A stretch of 34,586 bases of DNA from an uncultured Phascolarctobacterium sp. (lineage in GTDB: Bacteria > Bacillota > Negativicutes > Acidaminococcales > Acidaminococcaceae). Shown piece after piece: positions 26,379 to 34,586 of this stretch (within the stretch, counting starts at the first letter, position 1; every line of letters starts with the position of its first letter). The stretch lies in the NCBI GenBank assembly GCA_900544885.1, contig UQWU01000018.1, forward strand, positions 1 to 34,586. The letters run 5' to 3'. The notes under the pieces were generated by a model. It did not search any database. It had not been told where the DNA came from and worked only from the letters and a program-made list of their open reading frames with translations. A program made the translations under genes and the position numbers.

Positions 26379-26885
26379 TTACAATTGGATATATTTATCC
26401 GGCATTTGACGACGCAGCTGTTGTAAGAATTTATCACTGGATTTGAAAATCAAACCAGCCAGTTTGTTTTTCTTACCCTCGGTAAATACTAATAAACGTT
26501 GCGGATTTTCGTCCAAAGAGCTATAACGATGAATGTAATGGCTGATTCTTGTCTTGCGGAAAAAGCTTTTCACATATTTATCTGTGATGCTTTCAGTACG
26601 AGTTAAATCAACCTCATAAGTACGTTTAATAAAGAACATACCGCTGGTGATAACTTTTAAGTGCTTGTCTTTATAAAGAATTAAAGTATATTTAAAAGAT
26701 ACACGCCAAAACCATAATACTAAAAGAACAGTATCCATACCCCAGCCCAAAAGGTTCATACGATATGTTTCCTGAATCTGCATCCATTCATAACTATACA
26801 GACAACCAATTAATAACAAAGCAATAAAAGCAATGACCTTTCTGCCAAAGCTAGTTCCTGATTCTTCACGATAAATCTCTTCCAA
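26379..26885 (-). CDS. Membrane protein with a possible PH-like domain, function unknown
   Basis: The 168-residue protein has two membrane helices (about residues 16-34 and 45-63) and a C-terminal region starting YTLILYKDKHLKVITSGMFFIKRTYEVDLT, which looks like a bacterial PH or YcxB-type beta domain; this is a weak match by eye. The start is TTG 26885, with GGAGG (26893-26897) 7 nt upstream. An ATG slightly upstream is out of frame. It is the first gene after the proA terminator, so it probably heads the transcript that runs into maf-radC-mre. Confidence 0.6.
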   Translation of the reverse strand: MEEIYREESGTSFGRKVIAFIALLLIGCLYSYEWMQIQETYRMNLLGWGMDTVLLVLWFWRVSFKYTLILYKDKHLKVITSGMFFIKRTYEVDLTRTESITDKYVKSFFRKTRISHYIHRYSSLDENPQRLLVFTEGKKNKLAGLIFKSSDKFLQQLRRQMPDKYIQL

Positions 26886-27040
26886 AACCTTACCTCCATA
26901 TCATCCATGTTTAACAACACTATTCCATTTTTAATCTTATTAATTATATCAAATTTTACACTTAAAGCATATACCTAAACATAAGAAATAATAAAGAAAA
27001 TGTGAATTTTACTTACTATTTCTCGTGTTCTCCTAGCAAG

Positions 27041-27073
27041 CAAAAATCCGCTTGCTTTTTATTAAGCAAGCGG
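27041..27073 (-). terminator. Intrinsic terminator after proA
   Basis: Minus strand: CCGCTTGCTT (27064-27073) pairs with AAGCAAGCGG (27048-27057) in a perfect 10-bp stem, followed by ATTTTTG. It closes the obg-proB-proA unit. Confidence 0.9.
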
Positions 27074-27093
27074 CTAAAATTAATAATTTTTAT

Positions 27094-28362
27094 TTACTCT
27101 CTAATCTGACCATTACCACGAATCAAATATTTAGTACTTGTCAATTCTGGGAGTGCCATCGGTCCACGAGCATGCAATTTTTGTGTGCTGATGCCGATTT
27201 CAGCACCAAAACCGAATTCATTGCCATCAGTAAAACGAGTAGATGCATTAACATAAACAACAGCTGCATCTACACTGCGTTGAAACAGTTGAGCCGCATT
27301 GTAATCATTAGTTACGATACATTCGCTATGACCGGTACTGAAGCGGGCAATATGCTGTAACGCCTCTTCAATATTATCAACAACCTTTACTGACAAGCGT
27401 AAATCTCCATATTCAGTTGCCCAATCCTCAGCAGTAACAGGTACAACCTCGTCGCTAAAAGGCTGTACACGTTCATCACCATGGATTTCTACATTTGCTT
27501 CTTTGTATTTAGCCAGCATAGCAGGAATAAATTTAGCAGCAATATTCTTATGTACTAATAATGTTTCCATAGCATTGCAAACGCTAGGACGCTGTACCTT
27601 AGCATTATAAGCAATCTTTACTGCCATATCAACATCAGCAGCTGCATCTACATATGTATGGCAGACACCGGCACCTGTTTCAATAACAGGCACGGTTGCA
27701 TTCATCACTACGGTACGAATCAAACCTGCACCACCACGCGGAATAACAACATCAACTAAGCCGTTCAGATGAATCAAATCATTAACAGCCTGACGATCAC
27801 TGGTATCAATGAATTGAATGCTGCCTTGAGGAATACCGTTAGCTTCTGCTGCATCTGCCAAAACGGAAGCAATCAGCTTATTTGATTCCATTGCTTCACT
27901 ACCGCCCTTTAAAACCACGCTGTTACCGGATTTTAAGCATAAGCCTGCTGCATCTGCAGTAACATTAGGTCGAGCTTCATAAATAATACCGATAACACCT
28001 AAAGGAACACGTACTTTAGTAATCTGCAATCCATTAGGTAAAGTTTTGCCGCATACAACGTCGCCAACAGGGTCTGGTAAAGATGCTACTTGACGCAAGC
28101 CATCAGCCATACCTTCAATACGCTCAAAAGTAAGCTTCAAGCGGTCTAACATAGATTCCTTGATGCCCTTATCGACAGCCTTCTGCATATCTAAAGCATT
28201 AGCATATAAAATTTGTTGTTGGTTAGCAATTAACGCTTCAGCCATCGCCAACAATGCCTTATTTTTTACTGCAGTATCAGTTACTGCTAAAGCACGTGCT
28301 GCCTCTTTAGCTGCTGCAGCCTTACTCCTAACTAAATCATAAACTTCATTATTCATATTCAT
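27094..28362 (-). CDS. proA: Glutamate-5-semialdehyde dehydrogenase (gamma-glutamyl phosphate reductase)
   Basis: The 422-residue aldehyde-dehydrogenase-superfamily protein has VPLGVIGIIYEARPNVTADAAGLCLKSGN (split by family as the NADPH-binding region), the catalytic Cys in RPSVCNAMETLLV (near residue 262), and the C-terminal TDGNEFGFGAEIGISTQKLHARGPM. It makes the second step of proline synthesis. It is 7 nt after proB, ends with a strong terminator, and is of normal length. Confidence 0.96.
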   Translation of the reverse strand: MNMNNEVYDLVRSKAAAAKEAARALAVTDTAVKNKALLAMAEALIANQQQILYANALDMQKAVDKGIKESMLDRLKLTFERIEGMADGLRQVASLPDPVGDVVCGKTLPNGLQITKVRVPLGVIGIIYEARPNVTADAAGLCLKSGNSVVLKGGSEAMESNKLIASVLADAAEANGIPQGSIQFIDTSDRQAVNDLIHLNGLVDVVIPRGGAGLIRTVVMNATVPVIETGAGVCHTYVDAAADVDMAVKIAYNAKVQRPSVCNAMETLLVHKNIAAKFIPAMLAKYKEANVEIHGDERVQPFSDEVVPVTAEDWATEYGDLRLSVKVVDNIEEALQHIARFSTGHSECIVTNDYNAAQLFQRSVDAAVVYVNASTRFTDGNEFGFGAEIGISTQKLHARGPMALPELTSTKYLIRGNGQIRE

Positions 28363-28369
28363 TCCTGCC

Positions 28370-29512
28370 TTACTGCAAAATAACTAAATCATCACGATGA
28401 ATAACCTCATCGAAGTTTTTATGACCTAAAATATTTTCAATATCACATGATTTGCAACCTTTAATTTGCTCCAGCTCATCACTTGCATAATGGACTAAAC
28501 CGCGGGCCAGCTCATGATTTTCTTGATCGACGACACTAACAGTGCTGCCTGCCTGAAATTCACCGATTACAGTACAGATACCTGCAGGAAGAATACTACA
28601 GCCACCGGCCTTACGAATAGCCTTCGCACATCCGTCATCAACAACAATGCTGCCATGAATTTTAGCACCAAAAGCCAACCAACGTTTACGGAACTGCAGA
28701 CGGTTCTCACGGCTGACAAATAAGGTGCCGATATTTTCACCTTGCAGAATACGGGGAATAGCATTTTTTTCAGTACCACTGGCAATAACTAATTGAATAC
28801 CACTGGATGTAGCAGCCTTAGCCGCCTGAATCTTAGTCGCCATACCGCCGGTTCCACGTGCAGAACCTGCACCACCAGCACTTGCTTCTATTTCCGGTGT
28901 AATCTCGTGTACTAAATCTACTAATCGAGCATCAGGATGTGTTTCCGGATTAGCAGTATACAAACCATCAATATCGGACAGAATAATAACTAAATCAGCA
29001 TCTATAATACCTGCAACCAGTGCAGACATATTATCATTATCACCGATTTTTAATTCATCTAAAGCAACAACGTCATTTTCGTTAACGATTGGAATAACAC
29101 CCTGTTTTAATAATTCCATAAAAGTATTACGGGAATTAGTATAACGATGTCTATCGATAGCTTCAGTACGAGTCAGTAAAACTTGTGCTACAATCTGACC
29201 ATAATCAGCAAAGAATTTTTCATAAGTGTGCATCAATACACCTTGACCTACAGCAGCTGCTGCCTGTTTACCAGGAATAGTCGCAGGCTTAGCATCTAAG
29301 CCCAAACGGTCTACACCTACGGCCACAGCACCACTGCTTACCAAAATCATTTCTTTACCTTGATTTTGTAAATCACTTAATTCACGTGCCAAACGATCTA
29401 TCTGCTGAAAATTACGTTTACCATTACTATAAGTAATGGTGCTAGTACCAACCTTTACTACGATACGCTTTGCTTTGCGTAAATAATCACGATATAATTT
29501 CCCCTCATTCAT
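28370..29512 (-). CDS. proB: Glutamate 5-kinase
   Basis: The 380-residue protein has an amino-acid-kinase domain (RIVVKVGTSTITYSNG; VSSGAVAVGVDRLG; VNENDVVALDELKIGDNDNMSALVA; DIDGLYTANP; GTGGMATKIQAAKAATSSG) followed by a C-terminal PUA domain (about residues 280-375). It phosphorylates glutamate in proline synthesis, normally with proline feedback inhibition. The AAAGGAG site is about 14 nt from the ATG, longer than usual. It lies 27 nt after obg. Confidence 0.96.
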   Translation of the reverse strand: MNEGKLYRDYLRKAKRIVVKVGTSTITYSNGKRNFQQIDRLARELSDLQNQGKEMILVSSGAVAVGVDRLGLDAKPATIPGKQAAAAVGQGVLMHTYEKFFADYGQIVAQVLLTRTEAIDRHRYTNSRNTFMELLKQGVIPIVNENDVVALDELKIGDNDNMSALVAGIIDADLVIILSDIDGLYTANPETHPDARLVDLVHEITPEIEASAGGAGSARGTGGMATKIQAAKAATSSGIQLVIASGTEKNAIPRILQGENIGTLFVSRENRLQFRKRWLAFGAKIHGSIVVDDGCAKAIRKAGGCSILPAGICTVIGEFQAGSTVSVVDQENHELARGLVHYASDELEQIKGCKSCDIENILGHKNFDEVIHRDDLVILQ

Positions 29513-29539
29513 CTTTATATCTGCTTCTCCTTTATCTTC

Positions 29540-30817
29540 TTAGTAGTTATTTTCTTTATATTCGAAGACCATATCTCTGATACGTACAGATTCGCCTTCT
29601 TGAACACCTTTTGCTTTCAGTGCTTCTTCAATACCCAGACGCTTCCAGATTAATTGGAAACGATACAAAGCCTCATCATTATCGAAGTTAGTCATTGCAA
29701 CCAAGCGTTCAATGTTCTTGCCACGTACTTCCCAGTCAGTATCCTCACCTCGAACAATTTCAAAGCTATCCGGATCGATTTCGTCAAAACGTGCAATATC
29801 GCCCTCATCCTCTTCAGGAACATATTGTTGCAGTAAATCATACGCCTTATACATTAATTCACGTAAGCCTTCACCAGTAGCAGCACTAGCCTTAAAAATT
29901 TCATAACCCTTAGCTTCAACATATTCTTTCAAACGTTCAAAGTTTTCCTGACCTTCAGGTAAATCCATTTTATTAGCTACAACAATTTGCTTACGACGTG
30001 TTAGACGTTCGCTATACTCTGCCAGCTCATTATTAATCTTATCAAAATCCTCAATAGGATCTCGACCATCAACGCCAGCAACGTCTACTACGTGCAATAA
30101 TACTTTAGTACGCTCAACGTGACGCAGGAAGTCATGACCTAATCCGATGCCTTCATGAGCACCTTCAATCAGGCCAGGAATATCTGCTAAAACAAAGCTA
30201 CGCTCCTCGTCAAGACGTACAACGCCTAAAACAGGAGATAAAGTAGTAAAATGGTAAGCTGCAATTTCCGGACGTGCAGCACTTACGTGAGCAATAATAC
30301 TAGATTTACCAACACTAGGATAACCTACTAAACCTACATCGGCTAAAAGCTTCAATTCCAATTTTAACCAACGATTTTCACCTGGTTCACCTTTTTCTGC
30401 AAAAGTCGGTGCACGGTTAGTACTAGTAACATAGCAAGCATTACCCTTACCGCCACGACCACCTTTAGCAGCAGTATAAGTCTGACCGTCCTCTACTAAG
30501 TCAGCCATTACAGCACCGGTAGCATCGTCACGTACTAAAGTACCCATAGGCACTTTAACAAAAACTGTATCAGCACGTACACCTGTGCAGTTTTTAGTGC
30601 CACCTTGACCACCGCGTTTAGCAACATATTTACGTTTATAACGGAAGTCAATCAAAGTATTCAGATTTTTATCGGCGATTAAAACGACATCGCCGCCACG
30701 ACCGCCATTACCACCATTAGGACCGCCTTTTTCTACAAATTTTTCTCTGCGGAAGCTGCTCATGCCATCGCCGCCGTCACCGGCTTCCACATAAATCCTT
30801 GCTCTGTCAATAAACAT
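29540..30817 (-). CDS. obg: GTPase Obg (ribosome assembly)
   Basis: The 425-residue protein has the Gly-rich Obg fold (residues 1-158, GGPNGGNGGRGGDV), a G domain with P-loop GYPSVGKSS, G3 DIPGLIEGAHEG and G4 NKMD, and a C-terminal OCT domain (about 345-425). It acts in 50S ribosome maturation and stress signalling. GGAG precedes the ATG and a promoter lies at 30866-30895. The usual upstream rplU-rpmA genes are not present here; instead a divergent gene follows. Confidence 0.96.
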   Translation of the reverse strand: MFIDRARIYVEAGDGGDGMSSFRREKFVEKGGPNGGNGGRGGDVVLIADKNLNTLIDFRYKRKYVAKRGGQGGTKNCTGVRADTVFVKVPMGTLVRDDATGAVMADLVEDGQTYTAAKGGRGGKGNACYVTSTNRAPTFAEKGEPGENRWLKLELKLLADVGLVGYPSVGKSSIIAHVSAARPEIAAYHFTTLSPVLGVVRLDEERSFVLADIPGLIEGAHEGIGLGHDFLRHVERTKVLLHVVDVAGVDGRDPIEDFDKINNELAEYSERLTRRKQIVVANKMDLPEGQENFERLKEYVEAKGYEIFKASAATGEGLRELMYKAYDLLQQYVPEEDEGDIARFDEIDPDSFEIVRGEDTDWEVRGKNIERLVAMTNFDNDEALYRFQLIWKRLGIEEALKAKGVQEGESVRIRDMVFEYKENNY

Positions 30818-30865
30818 AATTCTTTCTCCTCTATCTTAAAAATATTTTTATGCATAGCTATTTAT

Positions 30866-30895
30866 ATTATAGCTTGTTTTACAGTGCTTATGCAA
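30866..30895 (-). promoter_or_regulatory. Likely promoter of the obg-proBA unit
   Basis: Minus strand: TTGCAT (30890-30895), 18-bp spacer, perfect TATAAT (30866-30871), with a leader of about 45 nt. A small GGGC/GCCC hairpin (about 30901-30929) lies upstream. The remaining 30930-31039 is AT-rich and holds only a weak plus-strand -10 candidate (TACAAT near 31000). Confidence 0.65.
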
Positions 30896-31039
30896 TGGTT
30901 GGGCCGTGAAATTTACGTGGCAAGCCCATAATTACGCTCTTTGAACAATTAAACAATAGAATATTCTATTTAATGTTTATTATTTTTGTAAAGCATGATA
31001 CAATAAAATTAAATAAATATTCCCTTGGAGATGAGTATT

Positions 31040-31870
31040 GTGCAAAACATTAACGGAAAGGCAATGAATCAGGAGCAAATCCAGCAGTATTTTTATAAAC
31101 TGCAACTTAATGAATTTAAGCCAGATGTTAATCTTTTAACTCTAGAAAGAATACAGTACGCTCATCTGCGCTTTATACCCTATGAAAATTTTGATATTCT
31201 TAACGGCAAAATCACTTCATTAAAACGTCAGGATATGTTTGAAAAAATTATTCTACATAATCGTGGTGGTATTTGTTTTGAATTAAACGGTTTATATAAT
31301 TGGCTTTTGGAATCACTAGGCTTTAATGTTGTCAGCTATGCAGCACGCTTTACTGATAAGTTTGAACCATACCAAATCCGTCGTCATCGTATTATGTGCG
31401 TAACTATTGATAATCAACGCTATATCACAGATGTAGGCGTTAATAGTGAAAGCCCTCGTATTCCTTTATTATTAGCAGAAAACATTGTGCAAAGCGATAA
31501 TATAAGCCAATACAAATTTACACGTGATGAATTTTTCGGCTGGCTTTTATGGCAGAAGGAAAATCATAAACCATGGAAACGACTTTTCGGCTTTACCGAA
31601 GAACCGCAGATTGATAAGGATTTCATTCCTGCCTCTTTTTGGTGTGACGCCCATCCCGACTCTCCGTTTATCAAGAATAAAAAATTATCAATTTTTCGCG
31701 AAGATTGTAATATTACTATTCGCGGCAACTGGATGAAATTTTATTTATCAGGTCGTGTAAAATATCGTTATAAAATACGTAATGGTTGGGAGCTTAAAGA
31801 ATTGCTCTGGGAATATTTTGGTATTAATGTCGAATATACTCTCAAGGACGATGGTATGGACTTTGAATAA
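31040..31870 (+). CDS. Arylamine N-acetyltransferase-family protein
   Basis: About 276 residues. The catalytic triad of the NAT family is intact: Cys79 in RGGICFELN, His116 in RRHRIMCV and Asp131 in YITDVGVN, with spacings (37 and 15) almost equal to those of known NATs. The N-terminal 'HLRFIPYENFDIL' also matches. These enzymes move an acetyl or longer acyl group from CoA to arylamines or hydrazines; some act in secondary metabolism. Start choice: GGAG (31027-31030) is 9 nt before GTG 31040. ATG 31031 abuts it, and ATG 31064 fits the family's usual length. It is the first gene of a plus-strand unit, 14 nt before cca. Confidence 0.88.
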   Translation: MQNINGKAMNQEQIQQYFYKLQLNEFKPDVNLLTLERIQYAHLRFIPYENFDILNGKITSLKRQDMFEKIILHNRGGICFELNGLYNWLLESLGFNVVSYAARFTDKFEPYQIRRHRIMCVTIDNQRYITDVGVNSESPRIPLLLAENIVQSDNISQYKFTRDEFFGWLLWQKENHKPWKRLFGFTEEPQIDKDFIPASFWCDAHPDSPFIKNKKLSIFREDCNITIRGNWMKFYLSGRVKYRYKIRNGWELKELLWEYFGINVEYTLKDDGMDFE

Positions 31871-31884
31871 TTTAAGGTGAAAAT

Positions 31885-33399
31885 ATGCAAATCGATAATA
31901 TAGATAAGAAAATACCTAAACATACACAACAGATTTTAACTGCTTTAAACAATGCAGGCTTTGAAGCCTATATTGTCGGTGGTGCTGTCCGCGATTTGCT
32001 TTTAAGACGTATTCCCAGCGACTTTGATATCACTACTAATGCACATCCGGAGCAGGTGTTAGAAGTCTGCATACAAAAACAATGGAAAACAGTAGATCAG
32101 CTCGGTCATAATTTCGGCTGCGTCGTTATTATTTTAGAAGGAGAGCCTACTGAAGTAACTACCTTCCGTGGTGAACGCTATGACGACAGTGATGCACATC
32201 GTCCCAGCGAAACTTGGTACTGCGATAAATTAGAAGAAGATTTGAGCCGTCGTGACTTTACTGTAAATGCTATGGCTTTAGATGCACAAGGGCACTTATA
32301 TGATTATTTTAACGGCTATGTAGATTTACAAAAGAAAATTCTACGCACAGTTGGCAATAGTACCCAACGTTATCACGAAGATGCTTTACGTATGTTCCGT
32401 GCCTGCCGCTTCGTAGCACAATTAGGCTTTACCTATGTACAAAGCGAAGGCGATTGCGGCCCTTGCGGAATGCCCGATACTCCATATTATCTGAAACATA
32501 GTTATCCTTTCCCGATTGAATGCTGTGATGGTCTTTCTGTTGAACGTGTACGTAAAGAAATAGAAAAGCTTCTAATATCACCTTATGCCGGTCATGGTAT
32601 GATGCAGATGATGTCCTGCGGGCTGTTAAAAAGTAATTTTCGTATAAGAGAAAATGGACAGGATACCATTAAGCCTCTACTTCCGGAATCCTTACACTTA
32701 TTAGGCTTACCGCAAAATCCACGCTTCCATCTTTATGATACCTGGGAGCATACACTATTAGCTTTAGATAATAGTCCTCGCCAATTAGCAATCCGCTGGG
32801 CTCTGCTTCTACATGATTTAGGCAAAGGTATGCCGGAAATACGTAAGCTTAACAAAGAAAATCAACCTAGTGACCCGGGTCATGAAGCTTTAAGCGCTGT
32901 GATGGCCAAAGCTATTTTGACAAGACTGAATTATACACCGAAATTTATTCAGCTAGTTACTTGGCTAGTTGCTGAACATATGCGTTTTGCACCCATGCTG
33001 AAAACAGGCGAAAAAACTTTATTACGTTGGGTGCGAGCAGAAGCAACAAGCGGTAAATTTCATAACAGTGCCGAGCTTACATCTGCATATGAACAACTAG
33101 TAGAAGTATTTCTGGCAGATATGGGGGCTACCCATGCACGTGACAATCATAACCTGATGACTAATGGTAAAGAATTAGGCAAACAAGTTGTAGAATTAGC
33201 TCAAAAGCATATGCCAATTGCCAAAAGCGATTTAGTAATTACAGGACATGATTTGCTAAAAATCGTTCCCCAAAATAAAATCAAAGATACTTTTGACTAC
33301 TTATTACAAAGAGTACAAAGCGGAAATTTACCAAACGAGCAAAATGCATTATTAAATGCAGTACAGAAAAATATAAAAAGACATAAAAATCTAGACTAA
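31885..33399 (+). CDS. cca: CCA tRNA nucleotidyltransferase with HD domain and Cys-rich insertion
   Basis: The 504-residue class II enzyme has the nucleotidyltransferase head (YIVGGAVRDLL, PSDFDITT), the motif for strand recognition (EEDLSRRDFTVNAMALD), ribose and base-reading motifs (EDALRMFRACRFVAQLGF), and an HD phosphohydrolase domain (HTLLALD; H310-D311 in LLHDLGKG). It adds or repairs the tRNA 3' CCA end. Between the neck helix and the SVERVRKEIEKLL segment there is an extra loop of roughly 25 residues with C191, C194, C213 and C214, which most homologues lack. AAGGTGA lies 5 nt before the ATG. It is co-transcribed with the NAT and C39 genes. Confidence 0.94.
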   Translation: MQIDNIDKKIPKHTQQILTALNNAGFEAYIVGGAVRDLLLRRIPSDFDITTNAHPEQVLEVCIQKQWKTVDQLGHNFGCVVIILEGEPTEVTTFRGERYDDSDAHRPSETWYCDKLEEDLSRRDFTVNAMALDAQGHLYDYFNGYVDLQKKILRTVGNSTQRYHEDALRMFRACRFVAQLGFTYVQSEGDCGPCGMPDTPYYLKHSYPFPIECCDGLSVERVRKEIEKLLISPYAGHGMMQMMSCGLLKSNFRIRENGQDTIKPLLPESLHLLGLPQNPRFHLYDTWEHTLLALDNSPRQLAIRWALLLHDLGKGMPEIRKLNKENQPSDPGHEALSAVMAKAILTRLNYTPKFIQLVTWLVAEHMRFAPMLKTGEKTLLRWVRAEATSGKFHNSAELTSAYEQLVEVFLADMGATHARDNHNLMTNGKELGKQVVELAQKHMPIAKSDLVITGHDLLKIVPQNKIKDTFDYLLQRVQSGNLPNEQNALLNAVQKNIKRHKNLD

Positions 33400-33410
33400 G
33401 GGAGTTACGC

Positions 33411-34178
33411 ATGAATCTAAAAAAAATTTTTATTGAAGCACTTTGTTTATGCATCATTTTATTCGGTATTAGTTATCTTCTTAATCAATATACAGAACCC
33501 AATACAAATAATAAATTATTGATAGTTAATACACCGGTAGGAGGTGCAGCTAAGTACCAAGGCAAGTTAGATATCAAAAACTCACCTTATTTTGCTCAAC
33601 CAGATATCTATAATATGCAATCCAATGAACATCTGACTATTTTATCTTATTATCCAACTATTCAACAAAGTTATTATTATAGCTGTGCTCCAGCTGCTGC
33701 CAATACTGTAGTAAAATATTACAATCAAGGTAATTTATTTCACACAGAAGCAGAAGTTTGCCAATATATGTCTACAAACAAGTCTACAGGTACAAATACG
33801 AAAGGTATTGCTGATTATTTTAACATGCTTGGTTGGGAAGTACGCTCTTCAGAACATCATACTACCCCAAGTACATATAATGAATTTCTACAGTTTGTGC
33901 AAAGCCATTTAAAAAACAATACTCCTATTATCGTAGAAAATATCGATTGGGGTGGACATTGGCGTGTTATTATCGGTTACGATACTATGGCTACAAAACA
34001 AACTCGTGACGATGTTTTAATCATGGCTGATCCTTATGATACCAGTGACCATCTACAAGATGGTTATAATATCGTTCCTGCAGAACGCTTTTTCTATATG
34101 TGGTTTGATTATCAACTTTTCCCAAAAGATAAGCAAAAACGTCAATGGGTAACTGCCAAACCCAAACAACAAAACTAA
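33411..34178 (+). CDS. Exported C39-like cysteine protease domain protein
   Basis: The 255-residue protein has an N-terminal membrane anchor or signal (about residues 7-25) and a C39-like papain-fold domain. Likely catalytic residues are Cys92 in YYYSCAPAAA, His183 in GGHWRVIIGYD and Asp207 in MADPYD. No ABC transporter part is attached, so it belongs to the stand-alone C39_2 type; such proteins may cut peptides or bind them in the periplasm. GGGAG lies 8 nt before the ATG, 11 nt after cca. A terminator follows directly. The substrate is unknown. Confidence 0.82.
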   Translation: MNLKKIFIEALCLCIILFGISYLLNQYTEPNTNNKLLIVNTPVGGAAKYQGKLDIKNSPYFAQPDIYNMQSNEHLTILSYYPTIQQSYYYSCAPAAANTVVKYYNQGNLFHTEAEVCQYMSTNKSTGTNTKGIADYFNMLGWEVRSSEHHTTPSTYNEFLQFVQSHLKNNTPIIVENIDWGGHWRVIIGYDTMATKQTRDDVLIMADPYDTSDHLQDGYNIVPAERFFYMWFDYQLFPKDKQKRQWVTAKPKQQN

Positions 34179-34183
34179 AAACA

Positions 34184-34219
34184 AAAATGCTAGCTGAAAT
34201 CGCTCAGCTAGCATTTTTT
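34184..34219 (+). terminator. Intrinsic terminator after the C39-like gene
   Basis: AAAATGCTAGCTGA (34184-34197) pairs with TCAGCTAGCATTTT (34204-34217), followed by TTTTTTA. It ends the NAT-cca-C39 unit. Confidence 0.92.
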
Positions 34220-34231
34220 ATCCTTATCCTA

Positions 34232-34586
34232 AATTGCAATAAGAAGTTGCACACTTTTTAAAAATCAAGCTACATAAATCTTGTCAAGCTCATTCTCGAA
34301 TAGAGCGTCAGGTGATTTGTAGCCTAATATTTTCCTAGGTAACAAATTACACCAATCAGCAGTCAACAGAATATCATCAGAAGTATATTTGCCTATTCTC
34401 TTTCCTTTAGGAATAAATCTTCTTAAAAGACCATTGTGACGTTCGTTAGAACCTCTTTCCCATGAACTGTAAGGGTGGGCAAAGTATACTTTTGTCTTTG
34501 TGTTATCTTCAAGCTTTGCGAGTTCAGCAAATTCACTACCGTTATCACTTGTTATAGTTTTGAATATCTGGCTAAACTTATCGCCA
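34232..34586 (-). mobile_element. IS30-family insertion sequence, 3' end (continues past the right edge)
   Basis: The element's coding end lies at 34265. An inverted-repeat-like sequence (AATTGCAATAAGAAGTTGCAC, about 34232-34252) sits between the stop and the host terminator, and probably marks its end, but the other terminus is outside the window. The left border is approximate. Confidence 0.65.
34265..34586 (-). CDS. IS30-family transposase, C-terminal part (5' end outside the window)
   Basis: 107 codons plus one base are visible, ending at TGA (34265-34267). The translation contains the DDE core of IS30 transposases: the second Asp in TITSDNGSEF and the catalytic Glu region YSSWERGSNERHNGLLRRFIPKG. 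The typical C-terminal segment follows (RKILGYKSPDALFE). There is no frameshift in the visible part. It inserted just after the terminator of the C39-like gene, so it does not interrupt a gene here. Confidence 0.92.
   Translation of the reverse strand, partial: GDKFSQIFKTITSDNGSEFAELAKLEDNTKTKVYFAHPYSSWERGSNERHNGLLRRFIPKGKRIGKYTSDDILLTADWCNLLPRKILGYKSPDALFENELDKIYVA

Noticed and set aside
30901..30929. GGGC/GCCC hairpin as a small RNA or riboswitch
   Set aside because: It lies upstream of the obg promoter and outside its transcript, has only a 4-bp closing stem, and matches no known RNA class I recognise.
1..34586. CRISPR array, tRNA or rRNA genes, prophage
   Set aside because: I saw no regularly spaced short repeats, no tRNA-like or rRNA-like stretches and no phage structural or integrase genes; this was by eye only.

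Overview
The window looks like chromosome of a diderm Firmicute (Negativicutes; Acidaminococcaceae/Phascolarctobacterium-like is my best guess, by inference only). The core genes are arranged as in Firmicutes: maf-radC-mreBCD-PBP2-rodA, followed by the TIGR03960/DUF2344 radical SAM pair. The same DNA encodes outer-membrane proteins: three TonB-dependent receptors and an autotransporter with a beta-barrel. Base composition is AT-rich throughout.

Layout. (1) 1-6660, minus strand: a strong promoter and a cobalamin riboswitch precede a three-gene unit of a YbjN-like cytosolic protein, a BtuB-like TonB receptor and a very large autotransporter that runs off the left edge. (2) 6737-7656: a divergent, strongly promoted gene for a small exported repeat protein, ending at a bidirectional terminator. 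(3) 7664-9531, minus: a compact set of a NapH/NosR-like membrane ferredoxin, a 63-residue Cys-rich peptide, a membrane-anchored 161-residue protein and a CGGC-motif protein. (4) 9657-16026: two tandem copies of a module in which a MerR/GyrI-type regulator is divergent from a TonB receptor. Each copy has one shared promoter-operator with the 19-bp spacer typical of MerR control. (5) 16198-30817, minus: housekeeping block of obg, proB, proA, three small membrane proteins (one RseC-like), maf, radC, mreBCD, PBP2, rodA and the radical SAM pair. (6) 31040-34178, plus: arylamine N-acetyltransferase, CCA-adding enzyme with a Cys-rich insertion, and a C39-like exported protease, ending at a terminator. 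(7) The right edge holds the 3' end of an IS30-family element.

How it fits together. The left third is a nutrient-capture region. The riboswitch ties B12 status to the BtuB-like receptor and, unusually, to the autotransporter next to it. The duplicated MerR-receptor modules look like small-molecule-sensing uptake systems, and the ferredoxin/Cys-rich cluster beside the first receptor suggests redox handling of the imported metal complex. The right two thirds build cell shape (MreBCD, PBP2, RodA), proline and tRNA ends.

The most promising new biology is the B12-controlled receptor plus autotransporter operon and the tandem MerR-TonB modules with their ferredoxin partner genes.
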